A stretch of DNA of 64,000 nt from CAVQCA01 sp963710815 (lineage in GTDB: Bacteria; Pseudomonadota; Gammaproteobacteria; UBA9214), in assembly GCA_963710815.1 (NCBI GenBank), contig CAVQCA010000076.1:62001-126000 (forward strand). Direction: 5' to 3'. This document shows positions 9,043 to 17,390 of this stretch, one piece after another. Both the position numbers and the translations under genes were made by a program. The notes under the pieces are model-generated. The model made no database searches. It was not told the origin of the DNA and saw nothing but the letters and a program-made list of their open reading frames with translations. Positions within the stretch are counted from its first letter, which is position 1. The number at the start of each line of letters is the position of its first letter.

Positions 9043-9880
9043 TTACTTGCGAGTGCTCGGGCCGTTGATTTTCAGCCCGTTGCTCATATAGGACTCAAAA
9101 TATTCAAGATCCCGGTACTCTTCACTTTGCGGTGCATAGGGTTTGGCGCGCACCTGTTTATTGCAACCGATATAGCGACGATCCAGGGTGCCCAGATCAC
9201 CCCACTTCGACCGGTATACCGGCCAGTGAGTGGTATGACCCAGCGCCGGACTCAGGATGTCGGCGCGGATCCGGTTGCCGGCGTTGTAGAGATGACAGTC
9301 CGCGCAGGACATGTTGAGCTGCCCGCGTTTGGCGTAGAAGAATGCCTTGCCTTTTTCGTAGGCTTCCAGCGCGCGCGGGTCATCGGGAATCACGACATTG
9401 ATCACCTTTCCCCGGGATGTGTAGTGCATATAGGCGGAAATATCGGCGATGGGGCCTTTCTCGTATTTCAGCGGCGCCTCGCCATTCGCCATGCGACACT
9501 GGTTGATGGTCAGCTCCAGGGTGATCACGCGCCCCGACTTCGTATCGAAAAACGGATAGCGGTTGGCGATACCGATACCGCCATTCGGGAAGCAGCTCGG
9601 CGTAGGTCTTGCCGTTCTTGAAAGGCGTATTGAAAAGTCCCTTGCCTTTATCCAGGTTCAGATCGTAAGGAGGGAATTCCTCGATCGCCTCCCACTGTTC
9701 CCTCGACGCCGGGTCGATGGCGTATACCCCGTTGATAAAGTCATCCCTGGGGGTGTCGGGGAATCGCTTGTAGAAGTAATCCCTGAATTTTTCCAGGTCC
9801 TGCTCCGGGCCGGCGTGTACAGGCAGCGTGATGACACCCAGCAGGCCGATTGCTAACGTTGCAGTCAGGAGTCTTTTCAT
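9043..9880 (-). CDS. soxA: L-cysteine S-thiosulfotransferase subunit SoxA, frameshifted as assembled
   Basis: Catalytic cytochrome subunit of SoxXA, which conjugates thiosulfate to the SoxY cysteine. The first frame from 9880 gives a signal peptide (ending PVHAG) and FRDYFYKRFPDTP, reaching KTYAELLP. After a one-base slip in the CCC at 9587-9589, the second frame continues NGGIGIANRYPFF to the end. Only one CXXCH (CADCH) is present; the first haem site of dihaem SoxA is replaced by NQCRMANG. The expected active-site cysteine is visible in RRYIGCNKQ. A monohaem SoxA fits the neighbouring SoxK-like gene. Each side of the slip is intact and family-like, so an assembly error is more likely than loss. 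Confidence 0.88.
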
Positions 9881-9932
9881 CGGGTCTTTCTCCTCCAGGG
9901 GAATGTACCGTTGAGCCGCTCGGTGGACGTGA

Positions 9933-10247
9933 TTATCGAATCGTGACTTCTCCCGAGTCGCTGTTGCCGAGATTGTCCACCCAGTTCAGTTTGATGGCGT
10001 CGCCCGCCTTGCCGCCCTTGAAACGGAAAGAGAGGTACGGGTTCTTCGATATCGCCGTTCCCCACTCGGCGGTCAGCAGCCTGGTGCCGTTGTGCTCGCA
10101 GACGACTTCCTGAATAAAATGGGCGGGGATGAATTCGCCCGTATTCTTGTCCTTTACCAGACCTGTATCCATCGGATGACTGATGAGAACCTTGACCGTG
10201 GTCACGCCGTTCTCACCGAGGTTTGCGCGCATCTTTATGCTTGACAT
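9933..10247 (-). CDS. soxZ: Thiosulfate oxidation carrier complex protein SoxZ
   Basis: SoxZ pairs with SoxY to form the periplasmic carrier complex on which sulfur is oxidised. 104 residues, normal length, with no signal peptide because it is exported with SoxY. Family features are HPMDTGLVKDK, the C-terminal immunoglobulin-like fold segment TAEWGTAISKNPYLSF and DNLGNSDSGE. A strong AGGAG site lies six bases before the ATG. It sits between soxY and soxA. Confidence 0.96.
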   Translation of the reverse strand: MSSIKMRANLGENGVTTVKVLISHPMDTGLVKDKNTGEFIPAHFIQEVVCEHNGTRLLTAEWGTAISKNPYLSFRFKGGKAGDAIKLNWVDNLGNSDSGEVTIR

Positions 10248-10300
10248 GTTGACTCCTCAATGTGACATGTAATGTATGTGCTGCCGGCTGGCTTCAGGCA

Positions 10301-10774
10301 TCAGCCCCCGCATCCGCCGATGGTGACCTTGACCTCTTTGCTGGCGCTGTAGAGTTTGTTACCCGCCTTGACCACGGCGATGACATTGGCGGTCTTGCCC
10401 ATCTTGATGCGGGTGGCGATATACGCCAGCGTGCCTTTGCCCAGAACGAAGGATGATGTGAGCGGAGTGGCGTTTTTTGCGGCGATCAGGCTGATCGATT
10501 CCACGCCATCGATATCGGTCTCTATCGAGATCGGTACCACGGCTCCGTTTTCAGCGATATCCGGTGCCTTGATTTTGATCTTGTCGCTGCTGGTAAGCGT
10601 TGATTTGCCGAACAGGCTGTTGATGGCGCCATCGACGTTTTTCGAATCAAATGCGGCTTTGGGCCAGGCGGCAAGAACCATACGGGGTGTGATCAGGCCG
10701 GCACTAACGGCTATACCGATGGCGCCGGTTGCCAGGGAGCCCTTCAGAAAGATCCTGCGTTTCATGCTGGTCAC
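10301..10774 (-). CDS. soxY: Thiosulfate oxidation carrier protein SoxY
   Basis: Carrier protein whose C-terminal cysteine holds the sulfur intermediates. 157 residues. The N-terminus has a twin-arginine signal (KRRIFLKGS) and the protein ends in the diagnostic swinging arm VTIGGCGG. The GTG at 10774 has GGAG eight bases upstream; an ATG three codons later (10765) is an alternative. It is followed by soxZ, its obligate partner. Confidence 0.97.
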   Translation of the reverse strand: MTSMKRRIFLKGSLATGAIGIAVSAGLITPRMVLAAWPKAAFDSKNVDGAINSLFGKSTLTSSDKIKIKAPDIAENGAVVPISIETDIDGVESISLIAAKNATPLTSSFVLGKGTLAYIATRIKMGKTANVIAVVKAGNKLYSASKEVKVTIGGCGG

Positions 10775-10807
10775 GGTTGCTTCTCCAGATAGTAGTGAGT
10801 GGTGGCT

Positions 10808-11191
10808 CTACAGGGTGTAGACGTATTCGACAACCTCGTCGATTTCTTCTTCGGTGAGGATCTGGTGCCGGCCGAAAGGGGGCATGATGGTGTTCGGATT
10901 GGCCGCGGTCGCATCCCAGATCTGGTCATGAAGTTTTCTCTTGTCGGGATAGCGCAGCTTCATGGCAATCAGAGGCGGCGCAATGTTACCGGGCAGGACG
11001 CCGTCGTCCATGACATGGCAGGCAAGACAGTTGCCCTTGCTGCGGTCGAATGCGACTTCCTTGCCCTTTTCAACCACGGTCAGCGACTTCCCTGCCGCGT
11101 AGGAAGACGGCAGGTACCCGGACCCCACGACACACGTCAGTGCGGCGCTGATGACCAGGGTTTTGAGTATGCTCCAGGTGTTGTGACGCAT
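10808..11191 (-). CDS. soxX: Monohaem cytochrome subunit SoxX
   Basis: Electron-accepting small cytochrome of SoxXA. 127 residues, with a signal peptide and one haem site (CLACH in GNCLACHVMDDG). The motif PGNIAPPLIAMKLRYPDK and the distal methionine region NTIMPPFGRHQILTEEEI are typical of SoxX. It lies between the SoxK-like lipoprotein gene and soxY in a single minus-strand operon. Confidence 0.95.
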   Translation of the reverse strand: MRHNTWSILKTLVISAALTCVVGSGYLPSSYAAGKSLTVVEKGKEVAFDRSKGNCLACHVMDDGVLPGNIAPPLIAMKLRYPDKRKLHDQIWDATAANPNTIMPPFGRHQILTEEEIDEVVEYVYTL

Positions 11192-11213
11192 CTCGGTTCT
11201 CCTCGGTTACATT

Positions 11214-11555
11214 TTATAATCCGCGTGGGTGGTCCTTTTCATGGTTGTACTGGATAACCGCAGCTTCGGCCTGGAATTTGGCCTGGTTGGCCAGCTTGAC
11301 GGCCCTGCTGTTGTCTCCACTTTCCGCGGCGGCCTGCGCCTGCTGCAACAGTTTCTCGGTATTGAGCCATATCCAGTTATTCTGGTTCGCCAGGCTGATG
11401 GCGTCGGAGGCGTTCTTGATCGCCTGTCTGGCCTCGGAATTGGCTTTGGGCCCCATTGCCGAGCCCTGCATTTGCTGGTCCGCGCATCCCGCATTGACTG
11501 CCAAAGACAGGGTGACGGTTGCCAACAGTCTTACGATGGAAAGCCGATTCTTCAT
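11214..11555 (-). CDS. soxK: SoxXA-binding protein SoxK-like lipoprotein
   Basis: First gene of the sox operon, 113 residues. The N-terminal signal ends NAGCADQ, a probable lipobox. The mature part is short, helical and rich in Ala/Gln/Asn (ARQAIKNASDAISLANQNN), with no haem site. Proteins of this size and place form the third subunit of SoxXAK complexes, described in Thiomicrospira crunogena alongside a monohaem SoxA. The monohaem SoxA here agrees. The name rests on position and composition more than on a sharp motif; a generic small lipoprotein is the alternative. Confidence 0.72.
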   Translation of the reverse strand: MKNRLSIVRLLATVTLSLAVNAGCADQQMQGSAMGPKANSEARQAIKNASDAISLANQNNWIWLNTEKLLQQAQAAAESGDNSRAVKLANQAKFQAEAAVIQYNHEKDHPRGL

Positions 11556-11649
11556 CGCTGGTACCCCGTTTGTAGGTAATCGCTGAAAGATGATGTGTTG
11601 TTGATTATTATAGTTATAAATACGCCGGATGACCCTATCATTCCCGATT

Positions 11650-11683
11650 ATGAACAGTCAACACCTATGAACAGTCAATACCC
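11650..11683. repeat. 17-bp tandem duplication
   Basis: ATGAACAGTCAACACCT (11650-11666) is followed at once by ATGAACAGTCAATACCC (11667-11683); 15 of 17 positions match. It adjoins the inverted-repeat element below and lies upstream of the sox operon. Confidence 0.8.
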
Positions 11684-11843
11684 GGGATGAATGGTACTTG
11701 GTTAAGGCCCAGGCCCGATAAATAACTACGGAATCACACGGAAGACAAGGAAATAAGAGTCTATATTCCTGGATTTTCCGTGTGATTCCGTGGCCATAGG
11801 GGTGTGATCAGGCTTGACCAGGCACCATTCAATACCCGGGATG
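11675..11843. repeat. Inverted-repeat element bounded by 15-bp direct repeats
   Basis: TCAATACCCGGGATG occurs perfectly at 11675-11689 and 11829-11843. Just inside are imperfect inverted ends: GAATGGTACTTGGTTAAGGCC at 11689-11709 against the complement of 11811-11830. A 16-bp perfect inverted repeat (ACGGAATCACACGGAA, 11728-11743 with 11776-11791) forms the core. There is no coding capacity, so it looks like a MITE-type element. It separates the end of bepA from the sox promoter region and fills most of the 290-base gap. Confidence 0.7.
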
Positions 11844-11846
11844 TCT

Positions 11847-13319
11847 CTACTCGATCTCTTTCTTTGTCTTTTTTTCCTGTTTATACAGTTGCTTGAGCTC
11901 TTTCAGCCTGGCTTCTATGCGCGCGCTGTCATAGTCGCTTAAACCCGGTTCGCGACTGGCCAGTTCCAGTTGCTGAATGGCATTGCGGGTATAACCGTTC
12001 AGATAGTAATACCGGGACATGGCTTCATGCATTTCCACGTCTCGGCCGGTGGCTTTGGCCGCCTGCGCCAGCATCTTGTATACCAGTGGGTTGCCGTATT
12101 GATTCATGCGTATGTCTGAAGCCAGTTTATAGGCCAGGGGCGCCTCGTTTACCGTGATCAGGATGTTTGCGTAAGGCAGCAGGAACGTCAGATTGCCGGG
12201 ATACAGGTCGAGGCTGTCCTTGTAGATTTTCATTGCCTGGACGTAATTGCCGGCGTGCTCGTAGACATCCCCGAGCGCCAGCCGGTACGCGATACGGTCG
12301 GGGTCCTTGCGATGCAGCTTCTCGAGAATCCTTGCCGCCTCGCCGGTTTTCCCCGTGACCGACAGCAGCAATGCGTATTCATATTGCTTGACGGGCGAGG
12401 CATTCCCGCTGGTGTCCACGTAGCGCTGGAAGTCCTCCAGCGCCTGCTTCGGGTCGTTGTATTGCATAACGCGGAGTTTCGCGCGGATCAGCTGGAATCC
12501 CAGACTGTCCCTGGTCTCCGGGCCTTTGTAGCTCGCGGCGCGTGATGTCGCCTCGGCAATACGGTCCGTGGTGACCGGGTGCGTTCTCAGGAATTCCGGG
12601 GGTTGACTGCCGTAGAGGCGGGAATTTTTCTGCAGGCGCTCGAAGAAACGCGGCATACCATAGGGGTCGTAGCCGGAATTCTCCAGCCTCTGCATGCCGA
12701 AACGGTCGGCCTCCTTCTCGTTCTGTCGGGTGAAGTTGATCTGGTATTGGGCGCTGCCTGCCATGACTCCTGAAAGGGCTGCCATGCCGGCATCACTGTT
12801 TTGTGTGCCGATAAGCACGGCTGCCAGCATGGCCGCCATGGTGGGCAGGCTCAACCCCTGCTGGGCCTCGAAGGCGCGGGCGAGGTGGTGCTGGGTCACG
12901 TGCGAGATTTCATGGGCGAGCACCGCGGCGAGCTCACTCTCGTTTTCCGCCGCCAGTATCAGGCCGGTGTTGACGCCGATGTAGCCTCCGGGTCCGGCGA
13001 AGGCATTGATGGCGGGGTCGTTGACGACGAAGAAGGTGAACTGCTGCCCTCCGGTGTCACCACTCGAGACGAGCCGTTGACCGAGTGCGTTCACGTACCC
13101 GGTTATTTCCATATCGTCGAGCACGATGCCGCTTTGACGCAGCTGGCGCATCATTTCCTCGCCCAGCTGTTTCTGCTGCTGGGGGGAGATCACCACCCCG
13201 GCGGATTCGCCGATATTGGGTAAATCCGAATAGAGATTCGACGAGTCGACTGCAGCGGGCGACAGGACGAATAACGCCCCCGACAGCAGGAGACTGCGCG
13301 CTATCATCTTGAGTTTCAT
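11847..13319 (-). CDS. bepA: M48 metalloprotease with TPR repeats, BepA-like
   Basis: Periplasmic zinc protease and chaperone for outer-membrane protein (LptD/BAM) quality control. 490 residues. It has a signal peptide, then the M48 domain with the zinc motif HEISHVTQHH near residue 140 and the downstream EKEADRFGMQRL. TPR-like helices (roughly residues 300-480, e.g. GDVYEHAGNYVQAMKIY) form the C-terminal half, and the end is lysine-rich. Followed by tusA, perM, bcp, gcvR, dapA and bamC, it occupies the same place as in Pseudomonas aeruginosa (PA1005 region, from memory). Confidence 0.9.
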   Translation of the reverse strand: MKLKMIARSLLLSGALFVLSPAAVDSSNLYSDLPNIGESAGVVISPQQQKQLGEEMMRQLRQSGIVLDDMEITGYVNALGQRLVSSGDTGGQQFTFFVVNDPAINAFAGPGGYIGVNTGLILAAENESELAAVLAHEISHVTQHHLARAFEAQQGLSLPTMAAMLAAVLIGTQNSDAGMAALSGVMAGSAQYQINFTRQNEKEADRFGMQRLENSGYDPYGMPRFFERLQKNSRLYGSQPPEFLRTHPVTTDRIAEATSRAASYKGPETRDSLGFQLIRAKLRVMQYNDPKQALEDFQRYVDTSGNASPVKQYEYALLLSVTGKTGEAARILEKLHRKDPDRIAYRLALGDVYEHAGNYVQAMKIYKDSLDLYPGNLTFLLPYANILITVNEAPLAYKLASDIRMNQYGNPLVYKMLAQAAKATGRDVEMHEAMSRYYYLNGYTRNAIQQLELASREPGLSDYDSARIEARLKELKQLYKQEKKTKKEIE

Positions 13320-13522
13320 AAATGTCCTGTATTCGACTATGGGTCGTATATCCGGTTCAGGGTTGATCGCAAGCGGCGCGACAGGTCGTGCGGCAACGGA
13401 AGTCTTGCGTTTGGCATCGTGTTATCATAAGTTCTCACGGCTATTCTAATATATAATCATGATCCGCTGGGTCGGGTATGAGTCAGTACGTAACTAAACC
13501 AGATAGTAACAGGAGATTAAAA

Positions 13523-13753
13523 ATGGCAGATTTTGATGAAGTGCTCGATGCCACCGGTCTGAATTGCCCGCTGCCGATATTGCGCGCCAAGAAGGCCCTG
13601 AATGGCATGGAGAGCGGCAAGGTGCTACGCATCATTGCGACAGACCCGGGTTCAGTCAAGGATTTCGAGGCATTTGCCAAGCAGACCGGCAACCAGCTGC
13701 TTGAGTCGACCGAGGAAGGCGGGAAATTCATGTTCCTCATGCAGAAAGGCTGA
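13523..13753 (+). CDS. tusA: TusA-family sulfurtransferase
   Basis: Small sulfur-carrier protein of 76 residues that passes persulfide sulfur between enzymes. The active-site motif CPLPILRAKKAL follows DATGLN at the N-terminus, as in all TusA/SirA proteins. The ATG at 13523 has AGGAG seven bases upstream; an in-frame ATG at 13478 would add residues with no family match. In this location it corresponds to the P. aeruginosa PA1006 type rather than the dsr- or rhd-linked TusA of sulfur oxidisers. A strong hairpin terminator follows. Confidence 0.93.
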   Translation: MADFDEVLDATGLNCPLPILRAKKALNGMESGKVLRIIATDPGSVKDFEAFAKQTGNQLLESTEEGGKFMFLMQKG

Positions 13754-13770
13754 ATCGGCCAGCATTTTTC

Positions 13771-13816
13771 GCGGTCAACAAAAAACCCGGCACAAGCCGG
13801 GTTTTTTGTTGACCGC
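13771..13816. terminator. Perfect 21-bp hairpin, bidirectional terminator
   Basis: Arms 13771-13791 and 13796-13816 are perfectly complementary around an ACAA loop. A/T runs on the outer stem allow termination from either side. It lies between the convergent tusA and fadL-type genes. Confidence 0.88.
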
Positions 13817-13833
13817 CTGTCGGCTGATGGTGA

Positions 13834-15219
13834 TTACATGAATCTCCAGTTGACTTGCGCGCTGAGGATGTCGACGGAGGCGTCGTAGCTGCCATCGAGT
13901 GTGTGGAAACCGGTATTCAACCCTGTGCCCGGATCGTAAGCGTCCGCACTCTTGATATCGGGGTTGTCAACGAACAAGTGGGCATAACCGAGATCGAAAC
14001 TCAGCTGCTTGTTGAGCTTGTAGTTGGCGCCGATGGCGAGCCAGGTACGATTGGCATCCGGGATGCGCGCTGTGCGCAGCTTGGCACTGGGTACCGGCGT
14101 TTGGTCGAAGGCTACGCCGGTGCGGAACAGCCAGGACTCGTTGTATTTGTAGGTGGTGCCTACGGAGAAACGGGTGGAATCGTTCCATTGCAGCTGGGTC
14201 ACGCTTTGAGCGCCGCCCTGGACCTTGACGTCAAGTTGATTCAGCCTGCTCCAATTGGTCCAGGTGACATCGGCCATGATGGCCCACTGAGGGGTCAGCT
14301 GATGGACGCCGCTGAGTGATAACGAATCCGGCAGGGAGAGATCCAGTTTCGCGTTTTGCTTGTAGTCTAGCCCCGCGGGCAGACCGGAGACCTTTGCGTC
14401 CCCATCGATCGTCAGGTTGACCTTGGATCGGTAGGCGATGCCCAGGCGGGTGCGGTCTGACGGTTCCAGCAGTATTCCCATATTGTATCCATACCCCCAG
14501 TCATTACCCGTAAGCTTGGCTTTTCCGTCGTAGGTATTACTGCCGGGAACCCAGCCGGGCAGTGGGGTTCCCTTCAATGCCGCTACGAGACCACCGTCGA
14601 TGGCATTGGTCAGTTCGCCGTCCGCATACATGGCGCTGACACCGAAACCCACCGAGGCGTGCTCGTTGATCTTGAAGGCAACGGAGGGGTTGATATTGAC
14701 GGTGGTGAGTTCGGACTTGATGGCGTTATAACGGCCGACCCAGTTATCACTGTATTCGGTTCTGAGTCCGTAAGGGCCGTTCACACTGAGTCCAAACCAG
14801 ATCCGGTCATTGTATTGCTGGGAGTAGGCGCCGTGGGGGATCACGCCCGTCTCGCCCAGATTGTCGCTGCTCTTGCCATCGATGGGTGATCCGGCGAGAG
14901 GAGCAAGTGGACCTTGCTGGAAGGCAGGGTTATCCGGGTTGTAGTAGGCCTTGCCCGAGAAATCGACATCCGATCGGACGACATGAGCCCCACCCGAGAG
15001 GTTCTTGCCGGCCAGGCGCGTCATGCTGGCCGGGTTGAAAAAAATGGTGCTGGCGTCATCGATGCCCGCCGATCCATTTGCGTAGGCGGTGCCCATGCTG
15101 CTCGCGCTTTGTTCGATCAGTGAAAACCCGCTTGCATTTGCGCCGAGCGAGATGGTCGTCGCCAACCCGGCAAGACCGCATACCCAAATACGACTTATAT
15201 AAGGGTGATGATTGCCCAT
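13834..15219 (-). CDS. OmpP1/FadL-family outer-membrane transport protein
   Basis: Outer-membrane beta-barrel for hydrophobic substrates, 461 residues. A signal peptide (LATTISLGANA) is followed by the FadL N-terminal plug motif SGFSLIEQSASSMGTAYANGSAG. Next come the NPA-type DASTIFFNPASMTRL and an aromatic C-terminal strand ending VNWRFM. Many strands alternate polar and hydrophobic residues (WAIMADVTWTNWSRL). It diverges from a second, damaged FadL-type gene. Substrate is unknown: long-chain fatty acids, hydrocarbons, or conceivably DSF-type acids, but nothing in the sequence decides. Confidence 0.9.
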   Translation of the reverse strand: MGNHHPYISRIWVCGLAGLATTISLGANASGFSLIEQSASSMGTAYANGSAGIDDASTIFFNPASMTRLAGKNLSGGAHVVRSDVDFSGKAYYNPDNPAFQQGPLAPLAGSPIDGKSSDNLGETGVIPHGAYSQQYNDRIWFGLSVNGPYGLRTEYSDNWVGRYNAIKSELTTVNINPSVAFKINEHASVGFGVSAMYADGELTNAIDGGLVAALKGTPLPGWVPGSNTYDGKAKLTGNDWGYGYNMGILLEPSDRTRLGIAYRSKVNLTIDGDAKVSGLPAGLDYKQNAKLDLSLPDSLSLSGVHQLTPQWAIMADVTWTNWSRLNQLDVKVQGGAQSVTQLQWNDSTRFSVGTTYKYNESWLFRTGVAFDQTPVPSAKLRTARIPDANRTWLAIGANYKLNKQLSFDLGYAHLFVDNPDIKSADAYDPGTGLNTGFHTLDGSYDASVDILSAQVNWRFM

Positions 15220-15380
15220 TATTGCCTCCTAAGCTCATTGTGACAGGGTTGATCAAACACTCTGTGTTGCGGGGTTCCATCCGTGGCAACGAGTTTCCCT
15301 GACAGCCCCTTCACTGTCTCGGGAACACTACAATAACCGAAGTAAATAAACAACAATAACGTTGGCAGGCACTTAACTCT

Positions 15381-15410
15381 TTGACAAAGTTACCACCTGA
15401 TGCGTTTTAT
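15381..15410 (+). promoter_or_regulatory. Candidate sigma70 promoter upstream of the second FadL gene
   Basis: TTGACA at 15381-15386 is a perfect -35 box. TTTTAT at 15405-15410 follows after 18 bases, within an AT-rich divergent intergenic region. It points toward the damaged FadL-type gene. Confidence 0.5.
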
Positions 15411-15481
15411 ATGTATTAAAAAAGCAACATTAACAGAGTCACACTTTTTCAAATGCCCGGTCACAGACGAGGAGCAAAGGC

Positions 15482-16217
15482 ATGACGCGTAGATCCGGAT
15501 GGTTTGTAGTGAGTTTGGCTACCGGTGGGTTGGCCGTTTATTCGCTGGCGTCGGCAACCACGGGTTATTTCGCCCTGGGTTACGGGGGCAAAAGCGATGG
15601 GTGTGGCGGGTGCCGTAGTCTCCAATCCCCAGGACACCGCGACCATCGCGGTCAACCCGGCGGGTATTACGAGCATCGGTGAGCGCGTGGATGTCGGAGT
15701 GGAATTCTTCAGTCCCAAACGTAAGGGGGAACTCGATACCTCCGCGCTTGGGGCGAGATTCGACGTGAAGGAAGACAGCCGTCGCAACCTCTTTCTTATT
15801 CCCAATGTCGGGTTCAACATGAAGCTGAGCGACAACCTCTGGTTCGGCTTCAACAACTACGGCAATGGGGGAATGAATTCGACTTATGACCAGAACATCT
15901 ATGACCAGACCGCCGCCGTGCTGGGGGCGGCTCAACAAGGTCAGGCGGCATTCGTTCCCAAGGGGACCACGACCGGGGGCTTCGGTGTACCGACAGAGGA
16001 CGTGGGTAAGCTGGGCGTCGATCTGGCGCCGGCAACGGTACAGAAGCATGCGACGGTGGGTTTTACCTATCAGCCGGACAAGAAAAGCGAGTGGAATTTC
16101 GCTTATATGCATGCCTTCAAGGAAACGGTGAAATCCTCGTAAACGGCTTTCGGCATTCCCGGGTCCATCTCGATGTACCAGAATTCGGTTGACGTGAGTT
16201 ACTCCTACAAGTTCTGA
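15482..16217 (+). pseudogene. Degraded OmpP1/FadL-family porin gene
   Basis: The first frame gives a signal peptide and ATTGYFALGYG. An extra G in the five-G run at 15584-15588 shifts the frame, after which AKAMGVAGAVVSNPQDTATI and NPAGITSIGERVDVGVEFF are clear FadL-type sequence. A TAA at 16140-16142 then stops the frame, yet the same frame continues beyond it with AFGIPGSISMYQ and the typical aromatic end DVSYSYKF, stopping at 16217. The whole reading is only about 245 residues against 400-460 for the family, so the middle of the barrel is missing. Three separate lesions argue for a real pseudogene, although the G-run slip alone could be an assembly error. Confidence 0.78.
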
Positions 16218-16241
16218 GTGCACGTTTCCCGGGGATTGTGA

Positions 16242-16266
16242 GGCCGCAGGGATGCGGCCTTTTCTT
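16242..16266 (+). terminator. Hairpin terminator after the FadL pseudogene
   Basis: GGCCGCA and TGCGGCC pair around a short loop, followed by TTTTCTTTT. It lies about 25 bases after the ancestral end of the pseudogene. Confidence 0.7.
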
Positions 16267-16481
16267 TTGCACGTTTTGTACGGTTGCTGATGCTGCCGGG
16301 CGTATGATGCTACCGGGATGTATTACCCGTGGTCCTGATGCCTGCTGCTCAGCCCGATTGTCCATCATCCTGGCATGCACCTGGCGGTATTGGTGTGTGG
16401 ACTGTATTTATTTTATAGTCTCAATGAGTTACAACATGACCCCATGTTCATAACGGGTCCCTTAACTACGAGATCTCGACG

Positions 16482-17390
16482 ATGGCCGACCGCAGATTAC
16501 AGGTTTTTCATACCGTTGCCCGCTTGCTGAGCTTCACCAAGGCGGCGGAGAGCCTGCATATGACGCAGCCTGCCGTGACCTTTCAGGTCCGCCAGCTTGA
16601 AGAGTACTTCAATACGCGTCTGTTTGATCGCACCCACAACCGCATCAGCCTGACCGAGGCGGGGCAGAGGGTCTATGAATTCGCGGACCGGATCTTCGAT
16701 CTCTATACGGAGATGGAGGAGGCCGTGCGCGATATGACCGGCGAGATCAGGGGCGTGCTGATCATCGGAGCGAGTACCACCATTGCCGAATACATGCTGC
16801 CCTCCCTGCTGGGTGACTTCAAGAAAAAATACCCGGATGTGCATGTTCATCTCAAGGTGTCGAATTCGGAAGGAATTGTCTCGATGGTGGAGAACAATGA
16901 CATCGATCTGGGTGTCGTGGAGTCCCCGGTCATGAACAAGAACCTGGTGGTGGAGGAATGTCGCAATGACCGGCTGGTGGCGATTGTTTCACCGGACCAT
17001 CCGCTGGCCGGGGAACGGCAGATCAGGATGCCCGAGCTGCTTGAATACCCCTACATCGAGCGTGAAGAAGGCTCCGGCACACGCGAAGTCATTCAGGACT
17101 ACCTGCATGAACAGGGATTGAATCCGGGTGACGTGCACGTGACCATGGAGCTCGGCAGTCCCGAGGCCATCAAGGGCGCGGTGGAGGCGGGAATGGGGGT
17201 GGCCGTCGTCTCCGAGGTGACCATAAACAAGGAGCTGCAGCTCGGGACGCTGGTGGCGCTGGAACTGGACCCGCCAATCCGGCGCCCTTTCTCTTTCCTG
17301 CACCAGAAACAAAAGTTCCGCCAGCGCGCCATGGATGAACTGCTCGAGTTCGCCCGCACCTATTGCCTGTCACACCGAAATGAGCACTGA
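16482..17390 (+). CDS. LysR-family transcriptional regulator, CysB-like
   Basis: 302-residue DNA-binding regulator. The N-terminal winged helix (residues 1-60) reads LQVFHTVARLLSFTKAAESL then MTQPAVTFQVRQLEEYFNTRLF. The substrate domain (about 90-295) has the periplasmic-binding-protein fold typical of LysR. It resembles the CysB/selenium-associated LysR subgroup (GASTTIAEYMLPSLLGDFKKKYP). That group often responds to sulfur or one-carbon metabolites, but the ligand here is not readable. It is followed with overlap by a small unknown gene and then perM. It may regulate the adjacent porin genes; this is only proximity. Confidence 0.88.
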   Translation: MADRRLQVFHTVARLLSFTKAAESLHMTQPAVTFQVRQLEEYFNTRLFDRTHNRISLTEAGQRVYEFADRIFDLYTEMEEAVRDMTGEIRGVLIIGASTTIAEYMLPSLLGDFKKKYPDVHVHLKVSNSEGIVSMVENNDIDLGVVESPVMNKNLVVEECRNDRLVAIVSPDHPLAGERQIRMPELLEYPYIEREEGSGTREVIQDYLHEQGLNPGDVHVTMELGSPEAIKGAVEAGMGVAVVSEVTINKELQLGTLVALELDPPIRRPFSFLHQKQKFRQRAMDELLEFARTYCLSHRNEH

